This document shows, piece by piece, positions 1 to 5,626 of a stretch of 9,765 bases of DNA. Made by a program: the position numbers and the translations under genes. The DNA comes from Betaproteobacteria bacterium (GTDB lineage Bacteria > Pseudomonadota > Gammaproteobacteria > Burkholderiales > Casimicrobiaceae), in the NCBI GenBank assembly GCA_005889025.1, contig VBCZ01000085.1:1-9765 (forward strand), in the 5' to 3' direction. Position 1 is the first letter of the stretch; each line of letters opens with the position of its first letter. The notes under the pieces are model-generated. The model made no database searches, was not told where the DNA came from, and worked only from the letters and a program-made list of their open reading frames with translations.

Positions 1-12
1 TAAACGAAAAGT

Positions 13-426
13 TTATCGTACGATGGTCGTCGTGCAGTGCGCGTAGTGAATTACCTGCTTCGACACCGAACCGAGCAGCCATCGGCGAAAAAAGGTTTTT
101 CCTCGATGACCCATGACGATGTGGTCCACCGCATGCGTCTCGGCGTAATGCACGATCTGTTCAGCCGGGTGGCCCACGACGATGGCAAAAGTGGCTTTGA
201 CGCCGGATTTCGCCGCCCGGCCTTGCAGCGCCGCAAACTGGTGCTGATAGTGCTCACGCGCGCTCTCGATCGCCGCCTCGGTCTCGACTTCGTCGGGAGG
301 CTCCGGCGGGCGGGCGACCGCCAGCACGTGAATGCTGCTGCCGAACTTGTCCGCCAGCGACATCGCGAACTCGAACGCACGCTCGGCGGGCTCCGACCCA
401 TCGAAGGCGACAAGAATGTGCTTCAT
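13..426 (-). CDS. Universal stress protein (UspA family), single domain
   Basis: This 137-aa protein is a single-domain UspA-type universal stress protein, a cytoplasmic nucleotide-binding protein of the alpha/beta Rossmann-like fold. It opens with the typical beta-1 strand and acidic residue (MKHILVAFDGSE, residues 1-12). It carries the ATP-binding pattern G-x2-G-x9-G-S intact at residues 106-120 (GHRG, then nine residues, then GS) and ends in a TTTIVR strand. This suggests the ATP-binding subclass rather than the non-binding UspA type. Length is normal for one domain. The ATG at 426 overlaps the stop of the antiporter gene by 4 nt (ATGA), so translation is probably coupled. Usp genes are among those known to lie under fluoride riboswitches, and this one is the last visible gene of such an operon. 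Its partner is unknown; regulation of the adjacent antiporter is inference. The reading frame stays open upstream, but the family start fixes ATG 426. Confidence 0.95.
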   Translation of the reverse strand: MKHILVAFDGSEPAERAFEFAMSLADKFGSSIHVLAVARPPEPPDEVETEAAIESAREHYQHQFAALQGRAAKSGVKATFAIVVGHPAEQIVHYAETHAVDHIVMGHRGKTFFRRWLLGSVSKQVIHYAHCTTTIVR

Positions 427-1655
427 CGCTTCACCTCGCCTGCCCCCAGCGCCTTCGGCGCGGGAAGCGGCGCACCCGGCGCGATGTCGGCTTGACCGGC
501 GTCGGGGCGTCCAAGCAGATGATGCGGCAGGAAGAAGGCGTTGGCAATCAAGGTCGGCACCACCGCGCTGCCGATCACCGCAGCGATCAAAAACGAGTAT
601 TGCGCATCGCTCACGATGCCGTGCGTGAGCCCGAACAACGCGGAAATGCTGCCGAAGGTCAGTCCCGTCGACATCAGCAGCGTCGTGTACAGGCCTTCTC
701 GCCGAGGCGATTTGAATATGCGCGTGATCGGATACACGCCGACGAACTTGGTGGCCATCTTTGCGGCAAGCAAAAGCAGGAAGGCCATCGGCGCGGCAAC
801 CAGCGCGGATACCGAAACGAACGATCCCGCACGAATGAAGTAGAACGGCGTCAACAGTCCGAACGTGACCGTGCGCAGCCGCCTCACGAGCGCATGATCC
901 TTGCCGACCGTACCGGCAAGCACCATGCCCATGACGTAGGCCGGAAGCACCGCCTCGCTGTCGGCCCATGCGGCAAGCCCACCCAGCCCGAACAGGCAGA
1001 GCAAGAGAAATTTCGCCTCGAGCTCGGACGGACGCCCGCCGTAGCGACGAAAAAAGCGCGGCGTCACCCAGGGCAGGACGATAAATGCCGCGATGCTGGC
1101 ACCCACGAAAATGAGGGTGCGGTATGTAAACGGAGAGAACATCAGGCCGAGCGCAAGCACTGTCGCAAGATCGTTGATAAAGCATGCAGCCAATACGGTC
1201 TTGCCATAGACGGTCTTGTTAAGACCGAATTCCAGCATGACTGCATAAACGACTGCCACCGAAGTCGTCGACAAGGCGATGCCGGCAAGCCAGCTTGCGT
1301 CGACACTCCAGTGCAGCACGTAATAAGCAGCGGCTGCGCAGCCGAAAAAGGGCGCGAAGAACGCTACCAGGCCGACAGTCGCCGTTTCCTTCCATTGCCT
1401 TCGGAGCACCACCGGGTCGAGCTCGGCTCCGGCAAGAAAAGTCAGCAGGATCGCGCCCGTGCTGGCGAGGAACTTGATCCATGATTGGTCGGCGCCCAGC
1501 GCCGCGCCGCCGACGACAGCGCCGATAGCCAGTTGTGCAACCGTACCGACGATGATCTCGGACATCGCCGTGGCGATGCGCAGCCATATCGACAACAGCG
1601 TCGCCGCCAGCGCGAGTCCCAACCAGAGCGCGGCCAACGCGTAGATATCGGTCAT
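423..1655 (-). CDS. Cation/proton antiporter, CPA2 (KefB/NapA-like) membrane domain
   Basis: This 410-aa polytopic inner-membrane protein has about 11-13 hydrophobic segments and belongs to the monovalent cation:proton antiporter 2 family. Family hallmarks are visible: FLAGAELDP at residues 73-81, STTSVAV at 129-135 (unwound-helix region), and the Asn-Asp ion-binding pair N161-D162 within ACFINDLAT. The chain stops after the membrane domain with a short Pro/Ala-rich tail. There is no TrkA-N/RCK regulatory domain, unlike KefB or KefC. It should exchange Na+ or K+ for H+; the actual ion cannot be told from sequence. It starts 13 nt after the DUF190 gene and its stop overlaps the usp start by 4 nt. 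No strong Shine-Dalgarno is visible, which fits translational coupling. Cation/proton antiporters are recognised members of fluoride riboswitch regulons, so a role in ion or pH homeostasis during fluoride stress is a reasonable inference. Confidence 0.95.
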   Translation of the reverse strand: MTDIYALAALWLGLALAATLLSIWLRIATAMSEIIVGTVAQLAIGAVVGGAALGADQSWIKFLASTGAILLTFLAGAELDPVVLRRQWKETATVGLVAFFAPFFGCAAAAYYVLHWSVDASWLAGIALSTTSVAVVYAVMLEFGLNKTVYGKTVLAACFINDLATVLALGLMFSPFTYRTLIFVGASIAAFIVLPWVTPRFFRRYGGRPSELEAKFLLLCLFGLGGLAAWADSEAVLPAYVMGMVLAGTVGKDHALVRRLRTVTFGLLTPFYFIRAGSFVSVSALVAAPMAFLLLLAAKMATKFVGVYPITRIFKSPRREGLYTTLLMSTGLTFGSISALFGLTHGIVSDAQYSFLIAAVIGSAVVPTLIANAFFLPHHLLGRPDAGQADIAPGAPLPAPKALGAGEVKR

Positions 1656-1668
1656 GTCAGGAGCCCGA

Positions 1669-1992
1669 TCAGCGATCGCCTTCGATGGCGCCGAACTCCG
1701 CCGGAACGCGCGCGTAGAAGATGCTGATGTGCTCCTTTTTCAACAGCGCCAGCATCGCCTCGGCTTCGTCCTCCGTCACCACAAACTCGACTTCGACCGT
1801 CATGTCGGCGGCAAGCTCGAAAAAATGTTCCTCGTGCAGAATGCCGTGCCGGCCAAACCCCGCAATCGCGCGAAAAGCAGATCCACCATGGATCCCCAGC
1901 TTCTTGGCCTGCTCGAGCAGCCACTCGAACAACGCGATGTGCCTGTGCGTGCGGTTTTCGTGGACATAGAAGCGCAGGATCGTGCCATTCAT
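1669..1992 (-). CDS. DUF190 family protein (PII-like fold)
   Basis: This 107-aa soluble protein matches the DUF190 family. It begins with a strand of the type TILRFYVHENRTH (residues 4-16), followed by the family-typical LLEQAKKLGIHGGSAFRAIAGFG (residues 25-47), then a HEEHFFELAADMTVEVEFV stretch. DUF190 structures are described as ferredoxin-like, related to GlnB/PII signalling proteins, and DUF190 genes are frequent neighbours of crcB; the biochemical role is not established. It follows crcB by 25 nt and has the best ribosome binding site in the operon (AAGGAG, 5 nt before ATG 1992), so it is probably made in good amounts. A reasonable inference is that it binds a small molecule or anion and modulates CrcB or the antiporter. 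There are no membrane segments or signal peptide. The family call is confident; the function is open. Confidence 0.9.
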   Translation of the reverse strand: MNGTILRFYVHENRTHRHIALFEWLLEQAKKLGIHGGSAFRAIAGFGRHGILHEEHFFELAADMTVEVEFVVTEDEAEAMLALLKKEHISIFYARVPAEFGAIEGDR

Positions 1993-2017
1993 GCCGACTC
2001 CTTGTTATATCGGGCGA

Positions 2018-2413
2018 TCATGCCGCCGCCCAGCTGTACGCCGCACGCACGAGCAGAATGCCAAGGATGGTCATCGCCAGCGAGCCGACAACATGGCTCG
2101 CCATGGCGATTGCTCCCCACAGGTATTCCTTGCGCATGAGGAGCGTGACGATCTCGGCCGAAAATGTCGAAAACGTGGTCAGCCCACCGAGAAATCCTGT
2201 GGTAACGAGCAAACGCATTTCCGGTGTAAACACGGCGTGGCGTGTGATGAGCTCCATGGCGAAGCCCATCAGCAAGCCACCCAATAGATTGGCGCTGAGC
2301 GTGCCCAGCGGCACCGTGGGAAACAGCGGATTGAGAAGATTGCCGAGTCCCCAGCGCGACCACGCACCGACCGCAGCGCCGCCACCGACCGCAAGAATAC
2401 CGCCCCAAGGCAT
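2018..2413 (-). CDS. crcB: Fluoride ion channel/exporter CrcB (Fluc)
   Basis: This 131-aa inner-membrane protein has four hydrophobic helices and the normal length of a Fluc subunit. Fluc proteins work as antiparallel dimers that let F- leave the cell. Diagnostic features are GAWSRW (residues 16-21), the polar-track Asn in GTLSANLLGG (N42), and the signature GFLGGLTTFSTFS at residues 73-85. That signature contains the Phe-box residues F81 and F84 and the conserved Thr/Ser residues lining the fluoride path. The start at ATG 2413 is supported by AAGGGG ending 7 nt upstream and by the family N-terminus. It is the first gene after the fluoride riboswitch and heads an operon with DUF190, a CPA2 antiporter and a universal stress protein. 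Only one crcB copy is present here, so homodimeric assembly is expected. Confidence 0.97.
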   Translation of the reverse strand: MPWGGILAVGGGAAVGAWSRWGLGNLLNPLFPTVPLGTLSANLLGGLLMGFAMELITRHAVFTPEMRLLVTTGFLGGLTTFSTFSAEIVTLLMRKEYLWGAIAMASHVVGSLAMTILGILLVRAAYSWAAA

Positions 2414-2420
2414 ACACCAT

Positions 2421-2426
2421 CCCCTT
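2421..2426 (-). promoter_or_regulatory. crcB Shine-Dalgarno, partly covered by a hairpin
   Basis: The minus strand reads AAGGGG here, 7 nt before the crcB ATG. Immediately upstream the arms 2427-2431 and 2438-2442 (CGCGC/GCGCG, 6-nt loop) can form a GC-rich hairpin. With one bulged base, the AA of the SD can pair with TT at 2444-2445. The SD can therefore be partly occluded, which suggests control of translation initiation. This is a structural inference from inspection, not from a folding calculation. Confidence 0.5.
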
Positions 2427-2461
2427 CGCGCACGATGGCGCGCAAATCAGTCGGACAACAG

Positions 2462-2501
2462 GGCGACGTAGGAACTTACAGAGAGAATCGCCTACCGCGC
2501 C
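2462..2501 (-). promoter_or_regulatory. Candidate expression-platform hairpin of the fluoride riboswitch
   Basis: On the minus strand GGCGCGGTAGG (2501-2491) faces CCTACGTCGCC (2472-2462) across an 18-nt loop, giving an 11-position stem with two central mismatches. The ascending arm (GTAGGC, 2495-2490) is also perfectly complementary to GCCTAC at the 3' end of the aptamer (2528-2523). Three of those aptamer bases belong to the fluoride-stabilised pseudoknot. The two pairings exclude each other, as expected of a switch. No T-tract follows, so translational or Rho-linked control is more likely than intrinsic termination. Confidence 0.5.
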
Positions 2502-2520
2502 ACCGCGAAACGGGTGCTAC

Positions 2521-2577
2521 GTGTAGGCATCATCAGCCTTGCGGCGGTTGTGAGCTGCAGGAGGAATGCCATCTCCC
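2521..2577 (-). ncRNA. Fluoride riboswitch aptamer (crcB motif)
   Basis: Read on the minus strand, the element begins GGGAGATGGCATTCCTCC and ends GGCTGATGATGCCTAC, matching the conserved parts of the crcB/fluoride aptamer. Pairings I can draw: the first stem GGAG (2576-2573) with CTCC (2563-2560); the long-range pseudoknot GGCAT (2570-2566) with ATGCC (2530-2526); and a short hairpin GCC-GCAA-GGC (2545-2536) preceded by the conserved AACC. The linker and hairpin loop are the variable parts, as expected. It lies right behind a strong promoter and 107 nt before crcB, so it should raise expression of crcB, DUF190, antiporter and usp when F- binds. Gene content agrees with the assignment independently of the sequence match. 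Confidence 0.95.
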
Positions 2578-2585
2578 GAAACAGC

Positions 2586-2614
2586 AGTATAGTGACCGCT
2601 GCCGGTCGCCGCAA
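2586..2614 (-). promoter_or_regulatory. Sigma70-type promoter of the fluoride operon
   Basis: The minus strand shows a -35 box TTGCGG (2614-2609), a 17-bp spacer and a -10 box TATACT (2591-2586). An A-rich stretch (AATCAAAAATT) directly upstream of the -35 box could act as an UP element. The predicted transcription start is near 2579, only about two bases before the aptamer, which is the usual arrangement for a riboswitch leader. Confidence 0.8.
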
Positions 2615-2725
2615 GGCCGCAATTTTTGATTCACCACAGGTTCGTCCTCCCCAACCATCATCGCGATGTTTGCACCGTCGCGCCCTCGTGCCGCGACTCG
2701 CAATTTACTGTCTATCCTTGCGCGG
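2615..2725. other. Gene-free spacer between the sugar-acid operon and the fluoride promoter
   Basis: Together with the promoter, riboswitch and leader, this makes up the 312-base gene-free stretch 2414-2725. I see no coding frame worth calling in 2615-2725: the one open frame that crosses it continues into the riboswitch and has no family-like sequence. The right edge is one arm of the hairpin that encloses the stop codon of the HAD gene. Confidence 0.6.
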
Positions 2726-2739
2726 CTATCCGCGCAAGG
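2716..2739 (-). terminator. Perfect 10-bp hairpin enclosing the stop codon of the HAD gene
   Basis: The arms 2716-2725 (CCTTGCGCGG) and 2730-2739 (CCGCGCAAGG) are perfectly complementary and leave a 4-nt loop that contains the TAG stop of the HAD gene on the minus strand. Its position at the end of the seven-gene operon suggests a transcript 3' end or an RNA-stabilising structure. No T-tract follows on either strand, so it is not a canonical intrinsic terminator. Confidence 0.5.
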
Positions 2740-3196
2740 TAGCAATAAGCCGCTTTTCCGAAAGCAGCAGGTCGAGCGCATCGTGAATGTTGCGCACGAC
2801 GATGGCACAGGATTGCAGCGCCTCCGCGGCGATGCCTTCGTCTCCGCAGACGCCGATGCCGAGCGCAGCCGCCGCCAGCATCAGCGCGTCGTTGCGCCCG
2901 TTGCCGACCGCGACGACACCGTTCCTGCCGAGACCGTCGACAAAGTGCTGTTTGGCCTGCGCCTGCTCCAACGCGGGCAAGATGACGATCTCGCAAGCCA
3001 GCTCCGTCAGTTGCGAGCGCGCCGTGCCGAAGGTGTCGCCGCTGATGACATGAATTTGCAGCCGCTTGGCGAGTCTCGAGACGCGGTCGCGAATGCCGCT
3101 CAGCAGCACGCCGTCCGATGCGAGTGTTCCGTTGAAATCGCACACGAGATCCGTGAGCTCGAGACGCCGGAAGCCCGGAATCGCGACATCGATCAT
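2726..3196 (-). CDS. Small HAD-superfamily protein, soluble P-type ATPase-like (COG4087 type)
   Basis: This 156-aa cytoplasmic HAD-fold protein has no cap domain. Motif I is DFNGT (residues 20-24) with nucleophile D20; motif II is SGDT (52-55); the conserved Lys is K82; motif III is GNGRND (98-103). The third position of motif I is Asn, not the Asp acid/base of most HAD phosphatases or the Thr of P-type ATPases (DKTGT). That variant fits the small proteins called soluble P-type ATPases, for which no substrate is firmly known to me. ATG 3196 fits the family N-terminus (a short strand ending IPGF). It starts 39 nt after the cupin gene, the widest gap in the operon, and its stop codon sits in a perfect hairpin. 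Phosphatase activity, for instance on a phosphorylated sugar-acid by-product, is inference. Confidence 0.88.
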   Translation of the reverse strand: MIDVAIPGFRRLELTDLVCDFNGTLASDGVLLSGIRDRVSRLAKRLQIHVISGDTFGTARSQLTELACEIVILPALEQAQAKQHFVDGLGRNGVVAVGNGRNDALMLAAAALGIGVCGDEGIAAEALQSCAIVVRNIHDALDLLLSEKRLIATLRG

Positions 3197-3235
3197 GGTC
3201 GGGTCCGCGCCAGGGCAATCAACTGCGCGGCAGAG

Positions 3236-3730
3236 TCAGCGGATGAACTGGTCGACGTAGTCCGCGCCGAGTCCGGCGCCCGCATAGTACGCGCGGCACA
3301 TGTCGATCTTGGTGAACACATCCTCGTAACCGGTCTGCCGTCCCGTGTCGTCGAGGTAGATCATCGCGCCCGCGATGTTGAAAAAGGTGATCATTTCCGC
3401 GCAGTCTTCGGGAACGACCAGGGTATGGATCTCTCCCGGCGGCTCGTAGACAAGACTGCCCTCTTCGGCTACCCAGTCGTGCTCCAGATAGCGCCACCTG
3501 CCTTTGATCACGTAGCCGACCACGATCATGGGGTGACGGTGCCGGTGCAGCACGCCCGACTTCCGTACACGCAAGAGGTTGCACCAGCCTCCGGTCACCG
3601 TGTTGAGCAGCAATGGCCGAAACCAGACGTCCTTGGCCTGCGGGACCCAGACCCGCTCGTCGTCGGGTAGCGCGCTGACCGCAATTTCCGGAACCACGCC
3701 CGCGGCAACCACGACGGGCGTTGCGCTCAA
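3236..3730 (-). CDS. Cupin protein, 2,4'-dihydroxyacetophenone dioxygenase-like
   Basis: This 164-aa single-domain cupin resembles the family named after 2,4'-dihydroxyacetophenone dioxygenase, a ring-adjacent C-C cleaving iron enzyme. Visible motifs are GVLHRHRHP (59-67), GYVIKGRWRYLEHDW (72-86) and YEPPGEIHTLVV (95-106). H64, H66 and H102 have the spacing expected for the metal-binding triad; H62 is an extra neighbour. The start is the rare TTG at 3730, overlapping the stop of the 81-aa gene by 4 nt (TTGA). AGGA lies 6-7 nt upstream, and no usable ATG exists near the N-terminus. Position inside a 2-keto-3-deoxy sugar-acid operon does not fit degradation of an aromatic ketone. Members of this broad family are often annotated only by similarity, so the true substrate may be a sugar acid or ketose. 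The fold call is confident; the reaction is not. Confidence 0.9.
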   Translation of the reverse strand: MSATPVVVAAGVVPEIAVSALPDDERVWVPQAKDVWFRPLLLNTVTGGWCNLLRVRKSGVLHRHRHPMIVVGYVIKGRWRYLEHDWVAEEGSLVYEPPGEIHTLVVPEDCAEMITFFNIAGAMIYLDDTGRQTGYEDVFTKIDMCRAYYAGAGLGADYVDQFIR

Positions 3731-3972
3731 TGCGTATCCTGGAGCTTGAGCGCCGCGCTCAGTGCAGCGACTTCGTTGTCGACGTCCCTATCCTTGGGGA
3801 AGGGCCGTCCCGCGCGGCGATACCAGTACCGCGCGTTCCCCACGTCGCCTTCGACGATGTGCACGATACCGTGCGCCCAGCAACCGAGCTTGGATTCGTC
3901 CTGCTGCACGATCGCGTGCGCTTTTTCCCATTCGCCTTTCTTGAGATAGCGGATCGCGGTGCCGAGGGGCAT
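3727..3972 (-). CDS. Small conserved-looking protein, helical repeat-like, function unknown
   Basis: This 81-aa product starts at ATG 3972, 11 nt after the SDR stop, and its TGA overlaps the TTG start of the cupin. The sequence looks all-helical. GTAIRYLKKGEWEKAHAIVQ (4-23), WAHGIVHIVEGDVGNARYWYRRAG (32-55) and a C-terminal Leu/Ala-rich helix resemble helix pairs of TPR-like proteins, with the WYRRAGR box conspicuous. There is no signal peptide, Cys motif or catalytic motif. The frame is open further upstream to 4053, but that extension is Arg-rich and overlaps the SDR gene. Coding is supported by the overlap geometry on one side and the correct spacing on the other. I do not know a function. 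An adaptor or stability partner for a neighbouring enzyme is one possibility. Confidence 0.8.
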   Translation of the reverse strand: MPLGTAIRYLKKGEWEKAHAIVQQDESKLGCWAHGIVHIVEGDVGNARYWYRRAGRPFPKDRDVDNEVAALSAALKLQDTH

Positions 3973-3983
3973 GGTCTTTGGTC

Positions 3984-4730
3984 TCAGCTGATCAAGTACC
4001 CGCCGTCGACGGGCAGGATGACGCCGGTAACGAATGCGGACGCCGGCGAGCAAAGGAACACGACCGAACCCGCAACATCATCGACTCCCCCCCAACGGCC
4101 CAACGGCGTGCGCGCAAGAATCTCGCCGCTTTTTTGGGCATCGTCGCGCACCATTGTGGTAAGCGGAGTCTCTATCCAGCCCGGCGCTACTGCGTTGACG
4201 CGAATTCCGTCGGCAGCATAAGCCGCGGCGAGTGCCTTGGTCAATTGTGCGACGCCACCCTTGCTGGCAGTGTAGGCGGGAGCATGCGCTCCGCCCAAGA
4301 ACGAATACATCGACGCGGTATTCACGATGCATCCCGCGTTCGCCGACAGCAGCGGCCGCGCGGCGCTGCATACGCGCATCGTACCGTTCAGATTGACGTC
4401 GATGACCTCGGCGAAGGTCTTGGAATGGTGTTCCGGTGCCCGGCGGATGATGCCCGCGCAATTGACGACGATGTCGAGGCGCGCAAAACGGGCGATGCAC
4501 GCGCCGACGGCAGTCTCATCGCGGACGTCGACCGCAAGCGCCCGATCGGCACGAAAGTCTTGGCGGCGCCCCGCGGCCTGCGCCTCGGCTTCGGTCGCGC
4601 CGGTGACCGTGACGCGCGCGCCCAAGTCCGTCAACGCAGACGCGATCGCCGCCCCGATGCCGCTGGTGCCGCCGGAGACCAGCGCAAACTTGCCCGCGAG
4701 GAGGTCGCGGCGAAACGTCGCGGCGATCAT
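3984..4730 (-). CDS. SDR-family oxidoreductase, KduD-like
   Basis: This 248-aa classical short-chain dehydrogenase of normal length uses NAD(P). The cofactor glycine motif SGGTSGIG is at 19-26, NCAG at 90-93 (first Cys where NNAG is usual), the structural Asn at N113, and the catalytic Ser/Tyr/Lys at S140, Y153 and K157. GIIRRA after NCAG and SFLGG...YTASKGGVAQLTKALA resemble 2-keto-3-deoxy-gluconate 5-dehydrogenase (KduD), and the neighbours act on 2-keto-3-deoxy sugar acids. A galactose- or other aldose-dehydrogenase role is an alternative, since SDR aldose dehydrogenases also occur with dgoK and dgoA. ATG 4730 overlaps the kinase stop by 4 nt (ATGA) with no clear SD, so translational coupling is likely. 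The open frame continues far upstream but inside the kinase gene, so that extension is not real. Confidence 0.93.
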   Translation of the reverse strand: MIAATFRRDLLAGKFALVSGGTSGIGAAIASALTDLGARVTVTGATEAEAQAAGRRQDFRADRALAVDVRDETAVGACIARFARLDIVVNCAGIIRRAPEHHSKTFAEVIDVNLNGTMRVCSAARPLLSANAGCIVNTASMYSFLGGAHAPAYTASKGGVAQLTKALAAAYAADGIRVNAVAPGWIETPLTTMVRDDAQKSGEILARTPLGRWGGVDDVAGSVVFLCSPASAFVTGVILPVDGGYLIS

Positions 4731-5626
4731 TGCTGCGCTTTTTTCAGGAAGTCGCGGACCGCCGTCGCCAGCGCCGCCGCGGCATTGGCGTAGCGCGCGG
4801 CCTCGACCGGCGAGTCGCCGGCCGAAAGACGCGCCAGGAGCGCGCCATCGAAACAATCGCCCGCGCCCGTCGCATCGACGGCGTCGACGCGGTGACCGGG
4901 AATTCGTTCCCGGGCATGGCTGGTCGACACCCAGACGCCGTCGCCGCCCATTTTCAACGCGACCAGCGAAGCGCCGTTCGTGTGCGACCAGTCGAGAATC
5001 GCCTGTGGCTCGGTATGTCCCGAGAGCTGCGCCGCTTCGTCCAGGCTCGGCAGAAACCAGTCGCAAACGCGGATCGTGGCAGTGATCACTGCGCGCGCCC
5101 TGGACAAGGGCCAGAGCTTCAGCCGCAGGTTCGAGTCGAAGGAGATTTTCGCCCCCGAATCGCGTGCCGCGTCGATCGCCGCAAACACGCTGTCACACGC
5201 GCTGGAGCTGATCGCCTGGCTGATCCCCGAGACATGCAGCACCTTTGTGGACTTGAGGATCTCGAACGGCAGCGCCGATGCCCGCATGCGGCTTGCGGCC
5301 GAGCCGGCGCGCAAGTAGCTGAACTCGTGTCCGCGCTCGCCGTGGGTGACGAAATATATGCCGGTGTCCGCATCGCTGTCGATGGCCACTCCGCTGGTGT
5401 CGACGCTTTCGCGCCGCCAAAGCTCGAAGAGCATGCGGCCGAACGCGTCGTCGCCGACGCGTGTGATGTAGGCTGCCGATGCGCCGAGCCGCGACGCGGC
5501 GATGACGCAGTTCGAGGTGTCCCCGCCGAAGCCCTGCAGGTACTGGTTGGGCGCCCCGCGCGTGTGATTGAACTCGATAAGCGCTTCGCCCAGCGCGACG
5601 ACATCGAAGCGCGCGCGTTCGGGCAT
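4727..5626 (-). CDS. kdgK: PfkB-family sugar kinase, probable 2-keto-3-deoxygluconate kinase
   Basis: This 299-aa ribokinase-fold enzyme shows the N-terminal GEALIEF strand, the substrate-side GFGGDTSN (32-39) and the C-terminal PfkB signature DATGAGDCF (251-259) with catalytic D257. Subfamily hints for KDG kinase are the GERGHEFSYLRAGSAASRM stretch (96-114) and FDSNLRLKLW (163-172), which resembles the FDxNLRxxLW box of that group. The expected reaction is ATP-dependent phosphorylation of 2-keto-3-deoxygluconate or its C4 epimer at O6. It overlaps the dgoA stop by one base (TGATG) and the SDR start by four. An A6 run (codons Lys-Lys, near 4739-4744) sits a few codons before the stop. A related fructo- or ribokinase specificity cannot be excluded, but the context favours KDG. 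Confidence 0.88.
   Translation of the reverse strand: MPERARFDVVALGEALIEFNHTRGAPNQYLQGFGGDTSNCVIAASRLGASAAYITRVGDDAFGRMLFELWRRESVDTSGVAIDSDADTGIYFVTHGERGHEFSYLRAGSAASRMRASALPFEILKSTKVLHVSGISQAISSSACDSVFAAIDAARDSGAKISFDSNLRLKLWPLSRARAVITATIRVCDWFLPSLDEAAQLSGHTEPQAILDWSHTNGASLVALKMGGDGVWVSTSHARERIPGHRVDAVDATGAGDCFDGALLARLSAGDSPVEAARYANAAAALATAVRDFLKKAQQ

Noticed and set aside
427..1185. N-terminal extension of the universal stress protein frame (to 390 aa)
   Set aside because: The extension is antiporter coding sequence in the wrong frame; the Usp domain begins exactly at ATG 426 with ATGA overlap.
492..1484. 330-aa plus-strand open frame opposite the antiporter
   Set aside because: Highly charged Gln/Arg-rich translation produced by the antisense of a membrane protein gene; no start signal or family resemblance.
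2716..2739. Canonical intrinsic terminator at the end of the HAD gene
   Set aside because: The stem is perfect but neither strand has an adjoining T-tract, so it is listed as a hairpin of uncertain role with reduced confidence.
2533..2808. 91-aa minus-strand frame running from inside the HAD gene into the riboswitch
   Set aside because: It overlaps the end of the HAD gene, the promoter and the aptamer, and its Cys/Ser-rich sequence lacks family features.
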